Part shown: positions 8,877-20,966 of the stretch, piece by piece
Position numbering within the stretch: the first letter of the stretch is position 1
Layout of the letters: every line of letters begins with the position of its first letter
NCBI RefSeq assembly: GCF_008039555.1
Contig: NZ_VDUW01000005.1
Coordinates: 164,048 to 228,047 of the forward strand
Reading direction: 5' to 3'
DNA length: 64,000 nucleotides
Origin: Cerasibacillus terrae
Lineage (GTDB): Bacteria; Bacillota; Bacilli; Bacillales; Amphibacillaceae
Program-made: the position numbers and the translations under genes
The notes under the pieces: generated by a model
Database searches by the model: none
What the model saw: the letters and a program-made list of their open reading frames with translations, nothing else
What the model was told of the DNA's origin: nothing

Positions 8877-8997
8877 TATAATCCCTCATTTCAATCTGGA
8901 ACTTTATGACATCTATTCTTTCAAATCAAACAAAAAGGATGTACCGAAATTATAGCATAGGACCATCACATCCATTTATTAAAGTATGTGTAAACAA

Positions 8998-9040
8998 AAA
9001 ATACAGCGATTCTTTTGAAGAGAATCGCTGTATTTTTTAA
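8998..9040 (-). terminator. Terminator of the ilv-leu operon
   Basis: A strong inverted repeat: AATACAGCGATTCT and AGAATCGCTGTATT, with T-rich flanks on both sides. It overlaps the ilvA stop codon and closes the biosynthetic operon; symmetry suggests it could also work in the other direction. Confidence 0.85.
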
Positions 9041-10050
9041 TAACTTACTGTCAGTTTTTTTGTAACATGATTCGTTGATAAGTCTTGGGCGAGTTGTTGA
9101 ATTCTTGGCATCATACTCACATCCATGTTCCCACCACTAATAATGATTCCAGTATGACGTGAAACAATTTGTTCATGATAGGCGAATAATGCAGCTAAAG
9201 CAGCAGCACCTGCACCTTCTACAAGCATTTTATTTCGCTCTAACATATAAATCATAGCAGAAGCAATCTGTTCATCTGATACGGTGACAACATCATCCAC
9301 ATATTTCGTAATAATTGGTAATGTCTTTTCCCCTGGCTCCTTCACTGCAATTCCCTCGGCAATAGTAGGTTTATCTTCTCCATTTCTCGTCTGATGATGG
9401 AAACTATCATAAACTGCGGAGGAATTTTCCGCCTGGACTCCGATAATTTGGATATGACGATTCACATGTTTGGCAGCAGTAGCAATTCCACTGATCAATC
9501 CACCACCACCAATTGGAGCAATAATTGTATCTATTCGATCTTCTTGACGTAATAACTCCAATGCAATCGTTCCTTGGCCAGCCATGATATCCACATCATC
9601 AAATGGATGTACATAAACTGCTTTTGATTCTTTTTGCCTTTCAACAGATGCTTCATATGCTTCCTGAAACGTTTCACCAGTAATCACTACTTCTGCGCCA
9701 TAATTTTTGGTTGCTTCCACTTTTGCTTCTGGGGTACCAACTGGCATAAATATTGTTGCTTTCGTGTCTAATTTAGTGGCCGCATATGCAAGGCCTTGAG
9801 CGTGATTCCCAGCTGATGCCGTAATTACTCCCTTTTGTAGTTGTGATTTTTTTAATTGCATCAATTTAAATGTTGCTCCCCTAAATTTAAATGCCCCTGT
9901 TTTTTGTTGATTCTCCATTTTGAAATAAACTCTTCTTCCTACCAGACGATTTGTTGTGTTGGATGTTAGGATTGGAGTACGATGAACAATCGGACGTAAT
10001 TTTGCAAAAGCTGTGTGTATTCTTTCTCCTGTTAAAAAATTCCCAAGCAA
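9037..10050 (-). CDS. ilvA: Threonine ammonia-lyase, short form without regulatory domain
   Basis: A PLP fold-type II enzyme that deaminates threonine to 2-oxobutanoate, the first step to isoleucine. The PLP lysine lies in TGAFKFRGA (about residues 51-59), the Asn-binding loop is ASAGNHAQG and the phosphate-binding loop is PIGGGGL. At 337 residues it contains only the catalytic domain; the C-terminal ACT-like domain that gives isoleucine feedback inhibition in about 420-residue IlvA enzymes is missing. It may therefore be insensitive to isoleucine, or may also act on serine like TdcB-type enzymes. It is the last gene of the ilv-leu operon, which supports the biosynthetic role. The TTG start at 10050 follows GGAGAGTGG. 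Confidence 0.88.
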   Translation of the reverse strand: MLGNFLTGERIHTAFAKLRPIVHRTPILTSNTTNRLVGRRVYFKMENQQKTGAFKFRGATFKLMQLKKSQLQKGVITASAGNHAQGLAYAATKLDTKATIFMPVGTPEAKVEATKNYGAEVVITGETFQEAYEASVERQKESKAVYVHPFDDVDIMAGQGTIALELLRQEDRIDTIIAPIGGGGLISGIATAAKHVNRHIQIIGVQAENSSAVYDSFHHQTRNGEDKPTIAEGIAVKEPGEKTLPIITKYVDDVVTVSDEQIASAMIYMLERNKMLVEGAGAAALAALFAYHEQIVSRHTGIIISGGNMDVSMMPRIQQLAQDLSTNHVTKKLTVSY

Positions 10051-10088
10051 ACCACTCTCCCTATTATTTTAAAGTCTATTCTTTCCTC

Positions 10089-10676
10089 TTATAGATACCG
10101 ATTTTCATAAGCTTTTATTTTCTCTTCATGTTGCAATGTTAATGCAATATCATCCCAACCATTTAATAGTTTCTTTTGATGGTATGTGGATATTTCAAAT
10201 GGGATAATTTCCCCGTCTCTCTTTAATATATTTTTTTTCCTTAAGTCAATTGTTAAAACTAGCTTTTCCTGTGCTGCTTCATCCATCCACTCTTTTACCT
10301 GTTTTGCATCCATTTGAATTGGAATAATTCCATTTTTTAAGGCATTATTATAAAAAATATCTGCAAAACTAGGAGCAATAATAATGCGAAATCCATAATC
10401 TAATAAGGCCCATGGTGCATGTTCTCTTGAGGAACCACAACCAAAATTTTCTCCAGCAAGTAAAATAGTTGCACCTTCATATTTTACTTCATTTAAGCTA
10501 AAATTCGCTCGTTTCATTCCATTGTCATCAAAACGCCAATGGAAAAATAAATATTTACCAAAACCGGTTCGTTCGATTCGCTTTAAAAATTGTTTTGGGA
10601 TGATTTGGTCTGTGTCAACATTTGCACGGTTTAATGGATATACGAAACCTGTATGTGATTGTATTGCTTCCATCAT
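10089..10676 (-). CDS. leuD: 3-isopropylmalate dehydratase small subunit
   Basis: A 195-residue LeuD subunit of isopropylmalate isomerase, which moves the hydroxyl group between 2- and 3-isopropylmalate in leucine synthesis with LeuC. Family motifs are NVDTDQIIPKQFLK near residue 20 and the substrate loop GCGSSREHAPW near 80. Length is normal. GGAGGTG precedes the two tandem ATG codons at 10676 and 10673; either could be used. It lies 85 bases after leuC on the same strand. Confidence 0.95.
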   Translation of the reverse strand: MMEAIQSHTGFVYPLNRANVDTDQIIPKQFLKRIERTGFGKYLFFHWRFDDNGMKRANFSLNEVKYEGATILLAGENFGCGSSREHAPWALLDYGFRIIIAPSFADIFYNNALKNGIIPIQMDAKQVKEWMDEAAQEKLVLTIDLRKKNILKRDGEIIPFEISTYHQKKLLNGWDDIALTLQHEEKIKAYENRYL

Positions 10677-10761
10677 GGCACCTCCATTCCATACTAATCA
10701 TATGTTTTATTGCTAATGCCGTTTATTCACTTTTTCAAAAGGCTTTTGAAAGGAACCAAAT

Positions 10762-12180
10762 TCACCGATTCATTCGTTCCAATACTTGATTATATTTCCG
10801 TACATCGATAAAATGTCCTTCAATCGCAGCTGCTGCGGCCATTTCTGGACTAACTAAATGGGTACGTGCTCCATTTCCTTGTCTTCCTTCAAAATTCCGA
10901 TTCGATGTGGATGCACATCTTCCACCTGGTGGAACGATATCATCATTCATCGCCAAACACATACTACAACCCGCTTCACGCCATTCAAAACCAGCTTCTT
11001 TGAAAACTTGATCTAATCCTTTTTCTTCTGCTGCTTTTTTCACTTGGAATGAACCTGGAACAACAATTGCACGTACTTCTTCATTTACTGTTCTTCCTTT
11101 GACAATGGCAGCTGCTTTTTGCAAATCACTTAGACGTGAATTCGTGCATGAACCGATGAACACATGATCAATTTCAATTTCTGTCACAGGCTGATTTTCT
11201 TTCAATCCCATATATTCTAAAGCACGTTGTACATCTGCTTTTTGATCTACATCTTGTAAATTTGGAGTACGTCCACTAATTGGGACACACATTCCTGGAT
11301 TTGTTCCCCATGTTACTTGCGGTTCTACTTCATCGGCATGGATCGTCACTTGTTTATCATAAACAGCTCCTTCATCGGTTCTTAAGGAAAGCCATTCCTC
11401 AGTCTTTTTATCAAAGTCTTCTCCCTTTGGAACATGCCTTTTTCCTCTTAAATATTCAATCGTCTTTTCATCTGGGCTAATTAATCCTGCTTTTGCACCA
11501 GCTTCAATCGACATATTACAAATGGTCATACGCCCTTCCATGGAAAGATTACGGATTGCTTCTCCTGTATATTCAATAACATGACCCGTTCCAAACTTTA
11601 TGCCAAACTTGGCTATGATTGCTAAAATAAGATCCTTCGCTGTCACACCAACCGCAAGATTACCTTCGACATGTACATTCAATGTCTTTGGTTTTTCTTG
11701 CCATAATGATTGTGTTGCAAGAACATGTTCTACTTCACTTGTGCCAATTCCAAAAGCAATGGCACCAAATGCACCATGTGTGGATGTATGACTATCTCCA
11801 CAAACGATTGTTTTTCCAGGTTGTGTTAAACCAAGTTCCGGGCCAATTACATGTACAATACCTTGGTCAGGATGATACATATCTGCTAGTGGAATTCCAA
11901 ATTTTTCACAATTATTTTTTAATGTTTCCATCTGTTTTTTCGCAATTTTATCCTTAATCACGTCTCTATTTTTCGTTGGGACATTATGATCTACTGTTGC
12001 ATATGTTAAATCTGGTCTGCGAACTTTGCGTTGATTTATTCGCAATCCCTCAAAAGCTTGTGGAGATGTTACTTCATGAACTAAATGTAAATCAATATAA
12101 AGTAAATCTGGCTTTCCTTCTTCCCGATGAACGACATGTTTATCCCATATTTTTTCAATAATCGTTTTTGGTTGCTTCAC
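10762..12180 (-). CDS. leuC: 3-isopropylmalate dehydratase large subunit
   Basis: A 472-residue aconitase-family subunit that carries the [4Fe-4S] cluster. The first cluster Cys lies in [10 protein letters not shown] (about residue 347) and the other two in GCSMCLAMN (about 407-410). [13 protein letters not shown] near residue 130 and the RNFEGRQG loop near 430 are the substrate-binding signatures. Length is normal. It starts 14 bases after leuB and is followed by leuD, with which it forms the heterodimeric isomerase. Confidence 0.97.
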   Translation of the reverse strand: MKQPKTIIEKIWDKHVVHREEGKPDLLYIDLHLVHEVTSPQAFEGLRINQRKVRRPDLTYATVDHNVPTKNRDVIKDKIAKKQMETLKNNCEKFGIPLADMYHPDQGIVHVIGPELGLTQPGKTIVCGDSHTSTHGAFGAIAFGIGTSEVEHVLATQSLWQEKPKTLNVHVEGNLAVGVTAKDLILAIIAKFGIKFGTGHVIEYTGEAIRNLSMEGRMTICNMSIEAGAKAGLISPDEKTIEYLRGKRHVPKGEDFDKKTEEWLSLRTDEGAVYDKQVTIHADEVEPQVTWGTNPGMCVPISGRTPNLQDVDQKADVQRALEYMGLKENQPVTEIEIDHVFIGSCTNSRLSDLQKAAAIVKGRTVNEEVRAIVVPGSFQVKKAAEEKGLDQVFKEAGFEWREAGCSMCLAMNDDIVPPGGRCASTSNRNFEGRQGNGARTHLVSPEMAAAAAIEGHFIDVRKYNQVLERMNR

Positions 12181-12194
12181 ATTTTACCTCCTCA

Positions 12195-13301
12195 CTACAC
12201 ATAAACACTGCAAATACTATCGCTAATGCTTTTCAATGTAATATGATCAACAATTAAATCAGTCATTTCTTTTGTTGTGATTGCTTTCTGACCTATTTTC
12301 GCTAGGTCTGGTGTATGATAACCTAAATCAAGTACATAATTAACTGCTCTTTCAATTTCTGTTGCTGCTTCATCCATTTGAAAAGAATGTCTTAGCATCA
12401 TCGCTGTTGATAAAATCATTCCCAAAGGATTTGCAATACCTTTACCAGTAATATCTGGGGCTGAGCCGTGTACTGGTTCATACAATCCAACATGATCTTC
12501 TCGCATACTTGCAGATGGAAGCATCCCTAAAGAACCGGTCAAAACAGATGCCTCATCACTTAAAATATCTCCAAATAAATTTTCCGTTACAATGACATCA
12601 AAAGCATTTGGTTGGGTAATTAACTTCATTGCAGCCGCATCAACAAGTAAATGTTCTACTTCGACTTCAGGATATTCTTGACGTTTTTCCTCTACAACTT
12701 CTCTCCATAGACGACTTGATTCTAAAACATTTGCTTTATCCACAGAGGTGAGGTGTTTACTTCGCTTCATAGCTTGTTGGAAAGCTTTATCAATGATTCT
12801 CTCCATTTCATCACGACGATAAAAAAGGGTGTCTACAACGCTATTTCCATTGTCACGTCTTTCACTTGGTTCACCAAAATAAAGACCACCTGTTAACTCA
12901 CGAATAATGAGGATATCACTATTTTTAATGAATTCCTCTTTTAATGGAGAGGCAGATAATAACGCATTGATCCCTTTGATTGGTCTTAAGTTGGCAAATA
13001 ATCCCATTTCCTTTCGGATCCCCAGTAGTCCCTTTTCCGGTCGATTATGAGCAGAAATATTATCCCATTTCGGACCACCTACCGCACCAAGCAAAATCGC
13101 ATCTGCTTCCTTACATGCTTCTACTGTTTGTTGTGGAAGTGGGACGCCATATTTATCAATGGCATCCCCACCAATGGAGTGTTCATGAAAAGTAAATGAA
13201 TAGCCATATTCATTACTGATCGCTTCTAAAATTACCTTCGCTGACTGCATAATCTCCTTACCGACCCCGTCACCCGGAAGTAAAACAACTTGCTTACCCA
13301 T
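12195..13301 (-). CDS. leuB: 3-isopropylmalate dehydrogenase
   Basis: A 368-residue NAD-dependent decarboxylating dehydrogenase that makes 2-oxoisocaproate in leucine synthesis. Signatures: LLPGDGVGKEI at the N-terminus, RELTGGLYFG near residue 135, and NLFGDILSDEASVLTGSLG with the metal-binding Asp residues. GSAPDITGKGIANP binds the nucleotide. The start is the ATG at 13301 (MGKQVVLLPG), preceded by AGGAGGG; an in-frame ATG 36 bases upstream lacks a good ribosome site and would add an atypical basic extension. It follows leuA by about 100 bases. Confidence 0.95.
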   Translation of the reverse strand: MGKQVVLLPGDGVGKEIMQSAKVILEAISNEYGYSFTFHEHSIGGDAIDKYGVPLPQQTVEACKEADAILLGAVGGPKWDNISAHNRPEKGLLGIRKEMGLFANLRPIKGINALLSASPLKEEFIKNSDILIIRELTGGLYFGEPSERRDNGNSVVDTLFYRRDEMERIIDKAFQQAMKRSKHLTSVDKANVLESSRLWREVVEEKRQEYPEVEVEHLLVDAAAMKLITQPNAFDVIVTENLFGDILSDEASVLTGSLGMLPSASMREDHVGLYEPVHGSAPDITGKGIANPLGMILSTAMMLRHSFQMDEAATEIERAVNYVLDLGYHTPDLAKIGQKAITTKEMTDLIVDHITLKSISDSICSVYV

Positions 13302-13400
13302 GCGATACCCTCCTAATTTTATTTTGTTTCGTTTCATTTATTTCCAAAATATTACCCCAGTTGAAATAGCTAATTTTCCTCCTGTAAACTATCATCAATT

Positions 13401-16035
<2,635 letters not shown>

Positions 16036-16085
16036 TTAATTACTCACGTGTTTCATTTCTTCTTATACATGGGTACCTAAAGAAT

Positions 16086-16100
16086 AATTTACTGAAAAAT
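16086..16100. promoter_or_regulatory. CodY-like box in the ilvN-ilvC gap
   Basis: AATTTACTGAAAAAT, 13 of 15 matches to the CodY consensus, lies in an AT-rich gap of 163 bases between ilvN and ilvC. CodY binding here could block elongation or an internal promoter. The 15-mer is identical to the one near 1841. Confidence 0.5.
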
Positions 16101-16147
16101 TAATGAATATAATATATTCCGAAAAATAACAGTAAATTTTTTACCGT

Positions 16148-16669
16148 TTATATTGATAATGCTGAATTTATTTCTGTTACATGAGATGGTTGTTGTCCTC
16201 TTAAAAAGGCAACCATTCCTGTCCTTGCTAACTCTTTAATTCCATATGGTTTTAAAAGTGTGATTAATGCATCTACTTTTTCTTGTTTCCCTGTTACTTG
16301 AATGGTTAGATTGTCTTTACTTACATCGATTATTGATGCCCGGAATGGTGCGATAATTCCTTGAATTTCTGCTCGGAGTTGGCCGCTACCGACAACTTTA
16401 ATAAGTGCAAGTTCTCTAGCAACAATTGCTTGATCAGTTATATCAGACACCTTTAATACATCAATTTGTTTATTTAACTGTTTGGTTAGTTGTTCTAGTT
16501 TTTGATGATCATTCACATCTACAACAATGGTCATTTTAGAAATACCTTCTATTTCAGAGGCACCAACTGTAATACTTTCAATATTAAATTGTCGTTTATT
16601 TAACATCCCTGTAATACGGTTGAGGACACCACTTCGATTCTGGACAGTGGCTGTAATGATTTGTTTCAT
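16148..16669 (-). CDS. ilvN: Acetolactate synthase small (regulatory) subunit
   Basis: A 173-residue regulatory subunit (IlvN/IlvH type) with an N-terminal ACT domain ([21 protein letters not shown], about residues 6-26) that binds valine. A C-terminal domain (about 78-160) begins at ELALIKV. It activates and confers feedback inhibition on the IlvB catalytic subunit. Its ATG overlaps the ilvB stop by four bases, the usual coupling of this pair. Confidence 0.95.
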   Translation of the reverse strand: MKQIITATVQNRSGVLNRITGMLNKRQFNIESITVGASEIEGISKMTIVVDVNDHQKLEQLTKQLNKQIDVLKVSDITDQAIVARELALIKVVGSGQLRAEIQGIIAPFRASIIDVSKDNLTIQVTGKQEKVDALITLLKPYGIKELARTGMVAFLRGQQPSHVTEINSALSI

Positions 16670-18387
16670 CTTTTCACCCCTAACATTTCATGTGCTCCTT
16701 TTCCAGGTGCTATCATCGGATAAACATTTTCTTGTTGACAGACTCTAAAATCTGCAACTACTGGACCATCATAGGAAAAAATTGCTTCTAACGTAGCCAA
16801 AACATCTTCTTCTTTAGTAGCTCGAACTCCTTTTACACCATAACTCTCTGCTAATTTTACAAAATCCGGATTTGTTGCAAAAACGGATTCAGAATACCGT
16901 TTTTCAAAAAACTTCTCCTGCCATTGGCGAACCATACCTAAAGCCTCGTTATTTAAAATTATTACTTTTACAGGGAGATTCTTTTCATGTATTACTGATA
17001 GTTCTTGACATGTCATCTGAAAGCCACCATCCCCAACAATAGATACAACTAATTCTTCGGGATTTCCTAATTGAGCTCCAATTGCTGCTGGGAAACCAAA
17101 TCCCATGGTTCCAAGTCCACCAGATGTGACCCATTTATTCGGGCTATCTAAGGTGTAATATTGTGCTGCCCACATTTGATGTTGCCCTACATCTGTCGTA
17201 ATAATTGCCTCTCCATTTGTTACGGAGTGAATTTTTTCAATTAATCCTTGTGGAGAGATGTATTCTTCTGGATGGTCATACCAAAATGGATACTCTTGTT
17301 TATTATGTGCTAAAGTTTCACACCATTTATCATGTTTAGGCGTTTGAATTCTTTTTTGCAATAATGCTTGTAATGCCTTTTTAGCATCTGCAACAATCGG
17401 TATTTCTGTTTTTACATTTTTTCCAATCTCAGCTGGATCAATATCGATATGAGCAACTTTTGCTTTTGGTGCAAAGTGATGTAGGTTTCCTGTTAGGCGA
17501 TCATCAAAACGGGCTCCAATATTTATCAATAAATCAGATTTATAGATAGCCATATTTGCTACATAATTTCCATGCATTCCTGCCATTCCAAGTGATAATG
17601 GATGTGTTCCAGGAAAACTCCCTAAACCAAGTAATGTTGTTGTAACTGGGAGTTTATATGTTTCTACTAGCTCTTTTAATTCATCTGTGGCTTCCGCAAA
17701 CAATACTCCTGCTCCAGCAACTATAACTGGTCTTTGTGCCTGTTCTATGGAATCTGCTAATTTCGTAATTTGTAATGGATTAGGACGAATTGTTGGTTGA
17801 TAACCAGGCAAAGAGAATGAACAATCATACTCACCTACTGATAATTCTTGTGTCACATCTTTCGGTATATCGATAACAACTGGTCCTGGCCTACCTGTAG
17901 TTGCAATATGAAATGCTTCTTTTACGACCCTTGGAAGGTCTGATAATTCTTTTACTTGATAATTATATTTCGTAATTGGTGTTGTAATCCCCATCACATC
18001 TGCTTCTTGAAAAGCATCTGTACCAATAACCGTCTTCGTTACCTGACCTGTAAAAGCAATAATTGGTAATGAATCCATCATCGCATCCGCAATTCCTGTA
18101 ATTATGTTCGTTACCCCTGGTCCAGATGTAGCAAAAACGACACCTGGCTTTCCTGTTGTTCGTGCATAACCTTCAGCTGCGTGGATGGCTCCTTGCTCAT
18201 GGCGTGTTAAAATGTGTTGGAAAGAGTGTTTCTGACGATACAATGCATCATAAATAGGGAGTACTGCTCCGCCTGGATAACCAAAAATTACTTCAACATC
18301 CTCATCAATTAATGATTGAATTAATAAATCAGCACCCGTCACCACATTTTGAACAGCCCTCATTTCTGATTCTAACTTAACCTTCAA
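16666..18387 (-). CDS. ilvB: Acetolactate synthase large (catalytic) subunit
   Basis: A 573-residue thiamine-diphosphate enzyme that makes acetolactate or acetohydroxybutyrate. The catalytic Glu lies in [14 protein letters not shown] near residue 63, the FAD/ThDP folds follow, and the ThDP motif [12 protein letters not shown]...NN lies near 450-480. Length matches biosynthetic AHAS rather than catabolic AlsS, and the adjacent small subunit confirms it. The TTG start at 18387 follows GAGG by about eight bases. It is the first gene after the T-box leader. Confidence 0.96.
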   Translation of the reverse strand: MKVKLESEMRAVQNVVTGADLLIQSLIDEDVEVIFGYPGGAVLPIYDALYRQKHSFQHILTRHEQGAIHAAEGYARTTGKPGVVFATSGPGVTNIITGIADAMMDSLPIIAFTGQVTKTVIGTDAFQEADVMGITTPITKYNYQVKELSDLPRVVKEAFHIATTGRPGPVVIDIPKDVTQELSVGEYDCSFSLPGYQPTIRPNPLQITKLADSIEQAQRPVIVAGAGVLFAEATDELKELVETYKLPVTTTLLGLGSFPGTHPLSLGMAGMHGNYVANMAIYKSDLLINIGARFDDRLTGNLHHFAPKAKVAHIDIDPAEIGKNVKTEIPIVADAKKALQALLQKRIQTPKHDKWCETLAHNKQEYPFWYDHPEEYISPQGLIEKIHSVTNGEAIITTDVGQHQMWAAQYYTLDSPNKWVTSGGLGTMGFGFPAAIGAQLGNPEELVVSIVGDGGFQMTCQELSVIHEKNLPVKVIILNNEALGMVRQWQEKFFEKRYSESVFATNPDFVKLAESYGVKGVRATKEEDVLATLEAIFSYDGPVVADFRVCQQENVYPMIAPGKGAHEMLGVKR

Positions 18388-18547
18388 TGTTTTAACCTCC
18401 TCAATAGTTTGTTATTATAAATCTCTTTTAGCGGATATAGCCAAATAGAGAAAATTCACAAAATAGAAGTTACAATGGGATTCTACAAGAAACACTCTTT
18501 TTACTTCTTGGTCCTCAAGAGATCTATCAAATTACTGTTTACTTATT

Positions 18548-18862
18548 TGGTAAACTAAAAAAGCTCTCTTCACCCTATAAATCTGCATTACAACAGATAT
18601 AATGGGGTGAAAAGAGCTTTCTTTCCACGGTACCACCCTAGTTTTTTAGCATTCTTTCGAATACTAACTCACCGGCATATTAGAAGCCTTTTTGATAACA
18701 GGTGAAATGTTTCACCTGGCTATGCCTAGTCGTATTTATCTTTCAGCATAGCACTCAGGGATGATGTCAGAACAAAATTGTATTTCCGAGCTTTCAGCAA
18801 CCTCGGATCTCTGTGAATACAATCTACTTTGTTCTTTTATTCCCGTCAACGCATTTTTTTAT
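18548..18862 (-). ncRNA. T-box leader of the ilv-leu operon, specifier AUC (Ile)
   Basis: The minus strand reads through a full T-box. Stem I pairs GAACAAA and AUUGUAUU with AAUACAAU and UUUGUUC. The AGAGA bulge region and the distal GGUUGCUGAAAG loop are present. The T-box sequence AGGGUGGUACCGUGG lies at 18625-18639. In the specifier loop the 3' strand reads UGAC-AUC-A just before the lower stem UCCC pairs with GGGA, so the specifier is AUC, isoleucine, rather than a leucine codon. Uncharged tRNA-Ile should stabilise the antiterminator. The intrinsic terminator follows at 18556-18620. Confidence 0.85.
18556..18620 (-). terminator. T-box regulated terminator before ilvB
   Basis: AAAGCTCTTTTCACCCC pairs with GGGTGAAGAGAGCTTT, followed by a T run on the minus strand. 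The 5' arm overlaps the region after the T-box sequence, so the antiterminator and terminator are exclusive, as in other T-box leaders. Confidence 0.85.
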
Positions 18863-18912
18863 TTTAAGTTGAATGATTTATCTCTCTTTGGTTCTAATTG
18901 ATATTGTCGTAT

Positions 18913-18941
18913 ATCATATAACGTTTATTTCAATTGGTCAA
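18913..18941 (-). promoter_or_regulatory. Sigma-A promoter of the ilv-leu operon
   Basis: Minus-strand TTGACC (18936-18941), 17 bases, TATGAT (18913-18918). Transcription should start near 18906, some 50 bases before T-box stem I. Confidence 0.8.
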
Positions 18942-18955
18942 TACCTTTTTTGTAA

Positions 18956-18970
18956 AATTTTTAGATACTT
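18956..18970. promoter_or_regulatory. CodY-like site just upstream of the ilv-leu -35
   Basis: AATTTTTAGATACTT, 12 of 15 matches to the CodY consensus, centred about 57 bases upstream of the predicted transcription start. The ilv-leu operon is a classic CodY target in Bacillus, which raises the prior. Confidence 0.4.
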
Positions 18971-18987
18971 TAGATAAGTCTTTTTTC

Positions 18988-19001
18988 TGTATACGCTTAC
19001 A
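18988..19001. promoter_or_regulatory. cre-like CcpA site upstream of the ilv-leu promoter
   Basis: TGTATACGCTTACA differs from the cre consensus TGWAANCGNTNWCA at one position. It spans about -82 to -95 relative to the predicted start. In B. subtilis CcpA activates ilv-leu from a cre in that same distance range, so this is a plausible conserved activation site. Confidence 0.5.
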
Positions 19002-19113
19002 CATGCATGACGATAAGGGAATTAGGTTTGAATTTTCTTTCTTTACAAATTTGTTACAAAATATAAAAAACTCATTCCCAGCAGGACAAATGTTTATTTA
19101 GGGTGTACAAAAT

Positions 19114-19145
19114 AAAAAGACCTCAAAAAATTTCGAGGCCTTTTC
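19114..19145 (-). terminator. Terminator of ilvD
   Basis: On the minus strand AAAAGGCCTCG pairs with TGAGGTCTTTTT around a T-rich loop, directly after the ilvD stop. It separates ilvD from the ilv-leu promoter. Confidence 0.75.
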
Positions 19146-19152
19146 AATCATT

Positions 19153-20832
19153 TTATTTAAAATCCGTTACCGCACCTTTGGATGAACATGAAACGATATG
19201 AGCATATTTTCCGAGAATTCCTTTTTTGTATAATGGTGGGGCTTCCCAGTTTTGACGGCGTTTGTCCAATTCTGCTTCAGATACTGCAAAAGATATTATT
19301 TTTTCTTCTGAATCAATCGTTACTTCATCCCCTTCTTCTAACAAAGCAATTGGCCCACCATCCTGTGCTTCTGGTGCAATATGCCCAACAACAAGTCCAT
19401 GCGTACCACCGGAGAATCTACCATCTGTTAGTAGAGCAACTTTTTCTCCAAGCCCTTTTCCAACAAGTAAACTAGATATTGAAAGCATTTCTGGCATTCC
19501 TGGCCCACCTTTTGGACCAATAAAGCGAATGACAAGGACATCTCCTTCTTTAATATGATCTTGCTGAATGGCGTCTGCTGCTTCTTTTTCTGTATTAAAA
19601 ACACGGGCAGGTCCTGTATGTCTTGTTACTTTAAGCCCAGAAACTTTAGCTACTGCTCCACTTGGTGCAAGATTTCCCTTTAACGTAATTAAAGGTCCAT
19701 TTTTACGCTTCGGTTTATCCAAAGGCATAATGACTTTTTGGTCAGCCTTCAATGATGGTGCATCTTGTAAATTCTCAGCAACGGTTTTTCCCGTTACTGT
19801 AAGACAATCCCCATGTAAAAATCCTTCTTCATATAAATATTTCATAACTGCCTGTACACCACCAGCCATATGTAAATCTTGCATTACATATTTTCCACTT
19901 GGCTTCATATCTGCTAAATGTGGAACTTTTTCTTGAATTCGGTTAAAATCTTCCAATGTTAAATCCACATCAATCGCATGTGCCATTGCCATCAAGTGTA
20001 ATACAGCATTTGTTGATCCACCTAATACCATAACAACTGTAATTGCATTTTCGAATGCTTTTTTCGTCATAATATCTTTTGGATAAATACCTTTTTCTAG
20101 TAAATTATATATGGCTTGTCCGGCTGCCTCACAATCCTCTCTTTTTTCGATAGATTCTGCAGGATTTGATGCACTTCCAGGTAAACTCATCCCCATCGCT
20201 TCAACAGCAGATGCCATCGTATTTGCGGTATACATTCCACCACAAGCCCCTGCTCCAGGACAGGCATTACATTCAATTGCATATAATTCCTCATCATCAA
20301 TATCTCCCTTATTATGCCTTCCAACCCCTTCAAATACAGAGACAAGATCAATATCTTTTCCATGAAGTTTTCCGGGAGAAATAGTTCCACCATAAGCAAA
20401 AATAGCCGGAACCTCTGCATTAGCAATTGCCATTAAACATCCAGGTATATTTTTATCACATGCCCCTATTGCTACTAGTCCATCTAAACTTTCTGCACCG
20501 ACAACAGTCTCAATTGAATCAGCAATCACATCACGACTTGGTAATGAATAGCGCATTCCATCTGTCCCCATCGATATCCCGTCAGAAACGGTAATCGAGT
20601 TAAACATGAGTGGAACAGTCCCAGCTTCTCTTGCTCCTTTTTTCGCTCTTTTAGCCAAATCATTTAGATGAATATTACATGGTGTTACTTCACTCCATGT
20701 ACTTGCCACTCCTACCATTGGTTTTTTAAAATCTCCATCTGTCACACCTACAGCTCTTAACATCGCACGGTTTGGTGCTTTAATTGGCCCTTCACTGAAT
20801 ACTTTACTCTTGTTGCGTAGATCTTTTTTCAT
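19153..20832 (-). CDS. ilvD: Dihydroxy-acid dehydratase
   Basis: A 559-residue Fe-S dehydratase that converts dihydroxy acids to 2-oxo acids in branched-chain synthesis. Cluster cysteines are visible in TPCNIHLN (near residue 52), [11 protein letters not shown] (near 124) and [19 protein letters not shown] (near 190). The signature [10 protein letters not shown] lies near 270. Length is normal. It has its own promoter and terminator and lies upstream of the main operon on the same strand, a separation also seen in other Bacilli. Confidence 0.97.
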   Translation of the reverse strand: MKKDLRNKSKVFSEGPIKAPNRAMLRAVGVTDGDFKKPMVGVASTWSEVTPCNIHLNDLAKRAKKGAREAGTVPLMFNSITVSDGISMGTDGMRYSLPSRDVIADSIETVVGAESLDGLVAIGACDKNIPGCLMAIANAEVPAIFAYGGTISPGKLHGKDIDLVSVFEGVGRHNKGDIDDEELYAIECNACPGAGACGGMYTANTMASAVEAMGMSLPGSASNPAESIEKREDCEAAGQAIYNLLEKGIYPKDIMTKKAFENAITVVMVLGGSTNAVLHLMAMAHAIDVDLTLEDFNRIQEKVPHLADMKPSGKYVMQDLHMAGGVQAVMKYLYEEGFLHGDCLTVTGKTVAENLQDAPSLKADQKVIMPLDKPKRKNGPLITLKGNLAPSGAVAKVSGLKVTRHTGPARVFNTEKEAADAIQQDHIKEGDVLVIRFIGPKGGPGMPEMLSISSLLVGKGLGEKVALLTDGRFSGGTHGLVVGHIAPEAQDGGPIALLEEGDEVTIDSEEKIISFAVSEAELDKRRQNWEAPPLYKKGILGKYAHIVSCSSKGAVTDFK

Positions 20833-20858
20833 CGTATTCCCTACCTTTCTTTCGGATT

Positions 20859-20887
20859 ATTATAGAATGATTCAACCTACAATTCAA
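20859..20887 (-). promoter_or_regulatory. Promoter of ilvD
   Basis: Minus-strand TTGAAT (20882-20887), 17 bases, TATAAT (20859-20864), about 27 bases before the ATG with AAAGGTAGG between. Confidence 0.65.
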
Positions 20888-20966
20888 TATTTTTAGACTT
20901 TTTAAATTAAAAAGATATTAAATAATGTCTCATTTTCAACAAATACTTCAAAAAACAATAATACAT

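Noticed and set aside
19262..20384. Several plus-strand ORFs opposite ilvD
   Set aside because: Shadows of a highly conserved coding sequence; they overlap each other in different frames and carry no motifs.
20886..20910. Possible CodY box before ilvD
   Set aside because: Only about 10 of 15 positions match the consensus, too weak to report.
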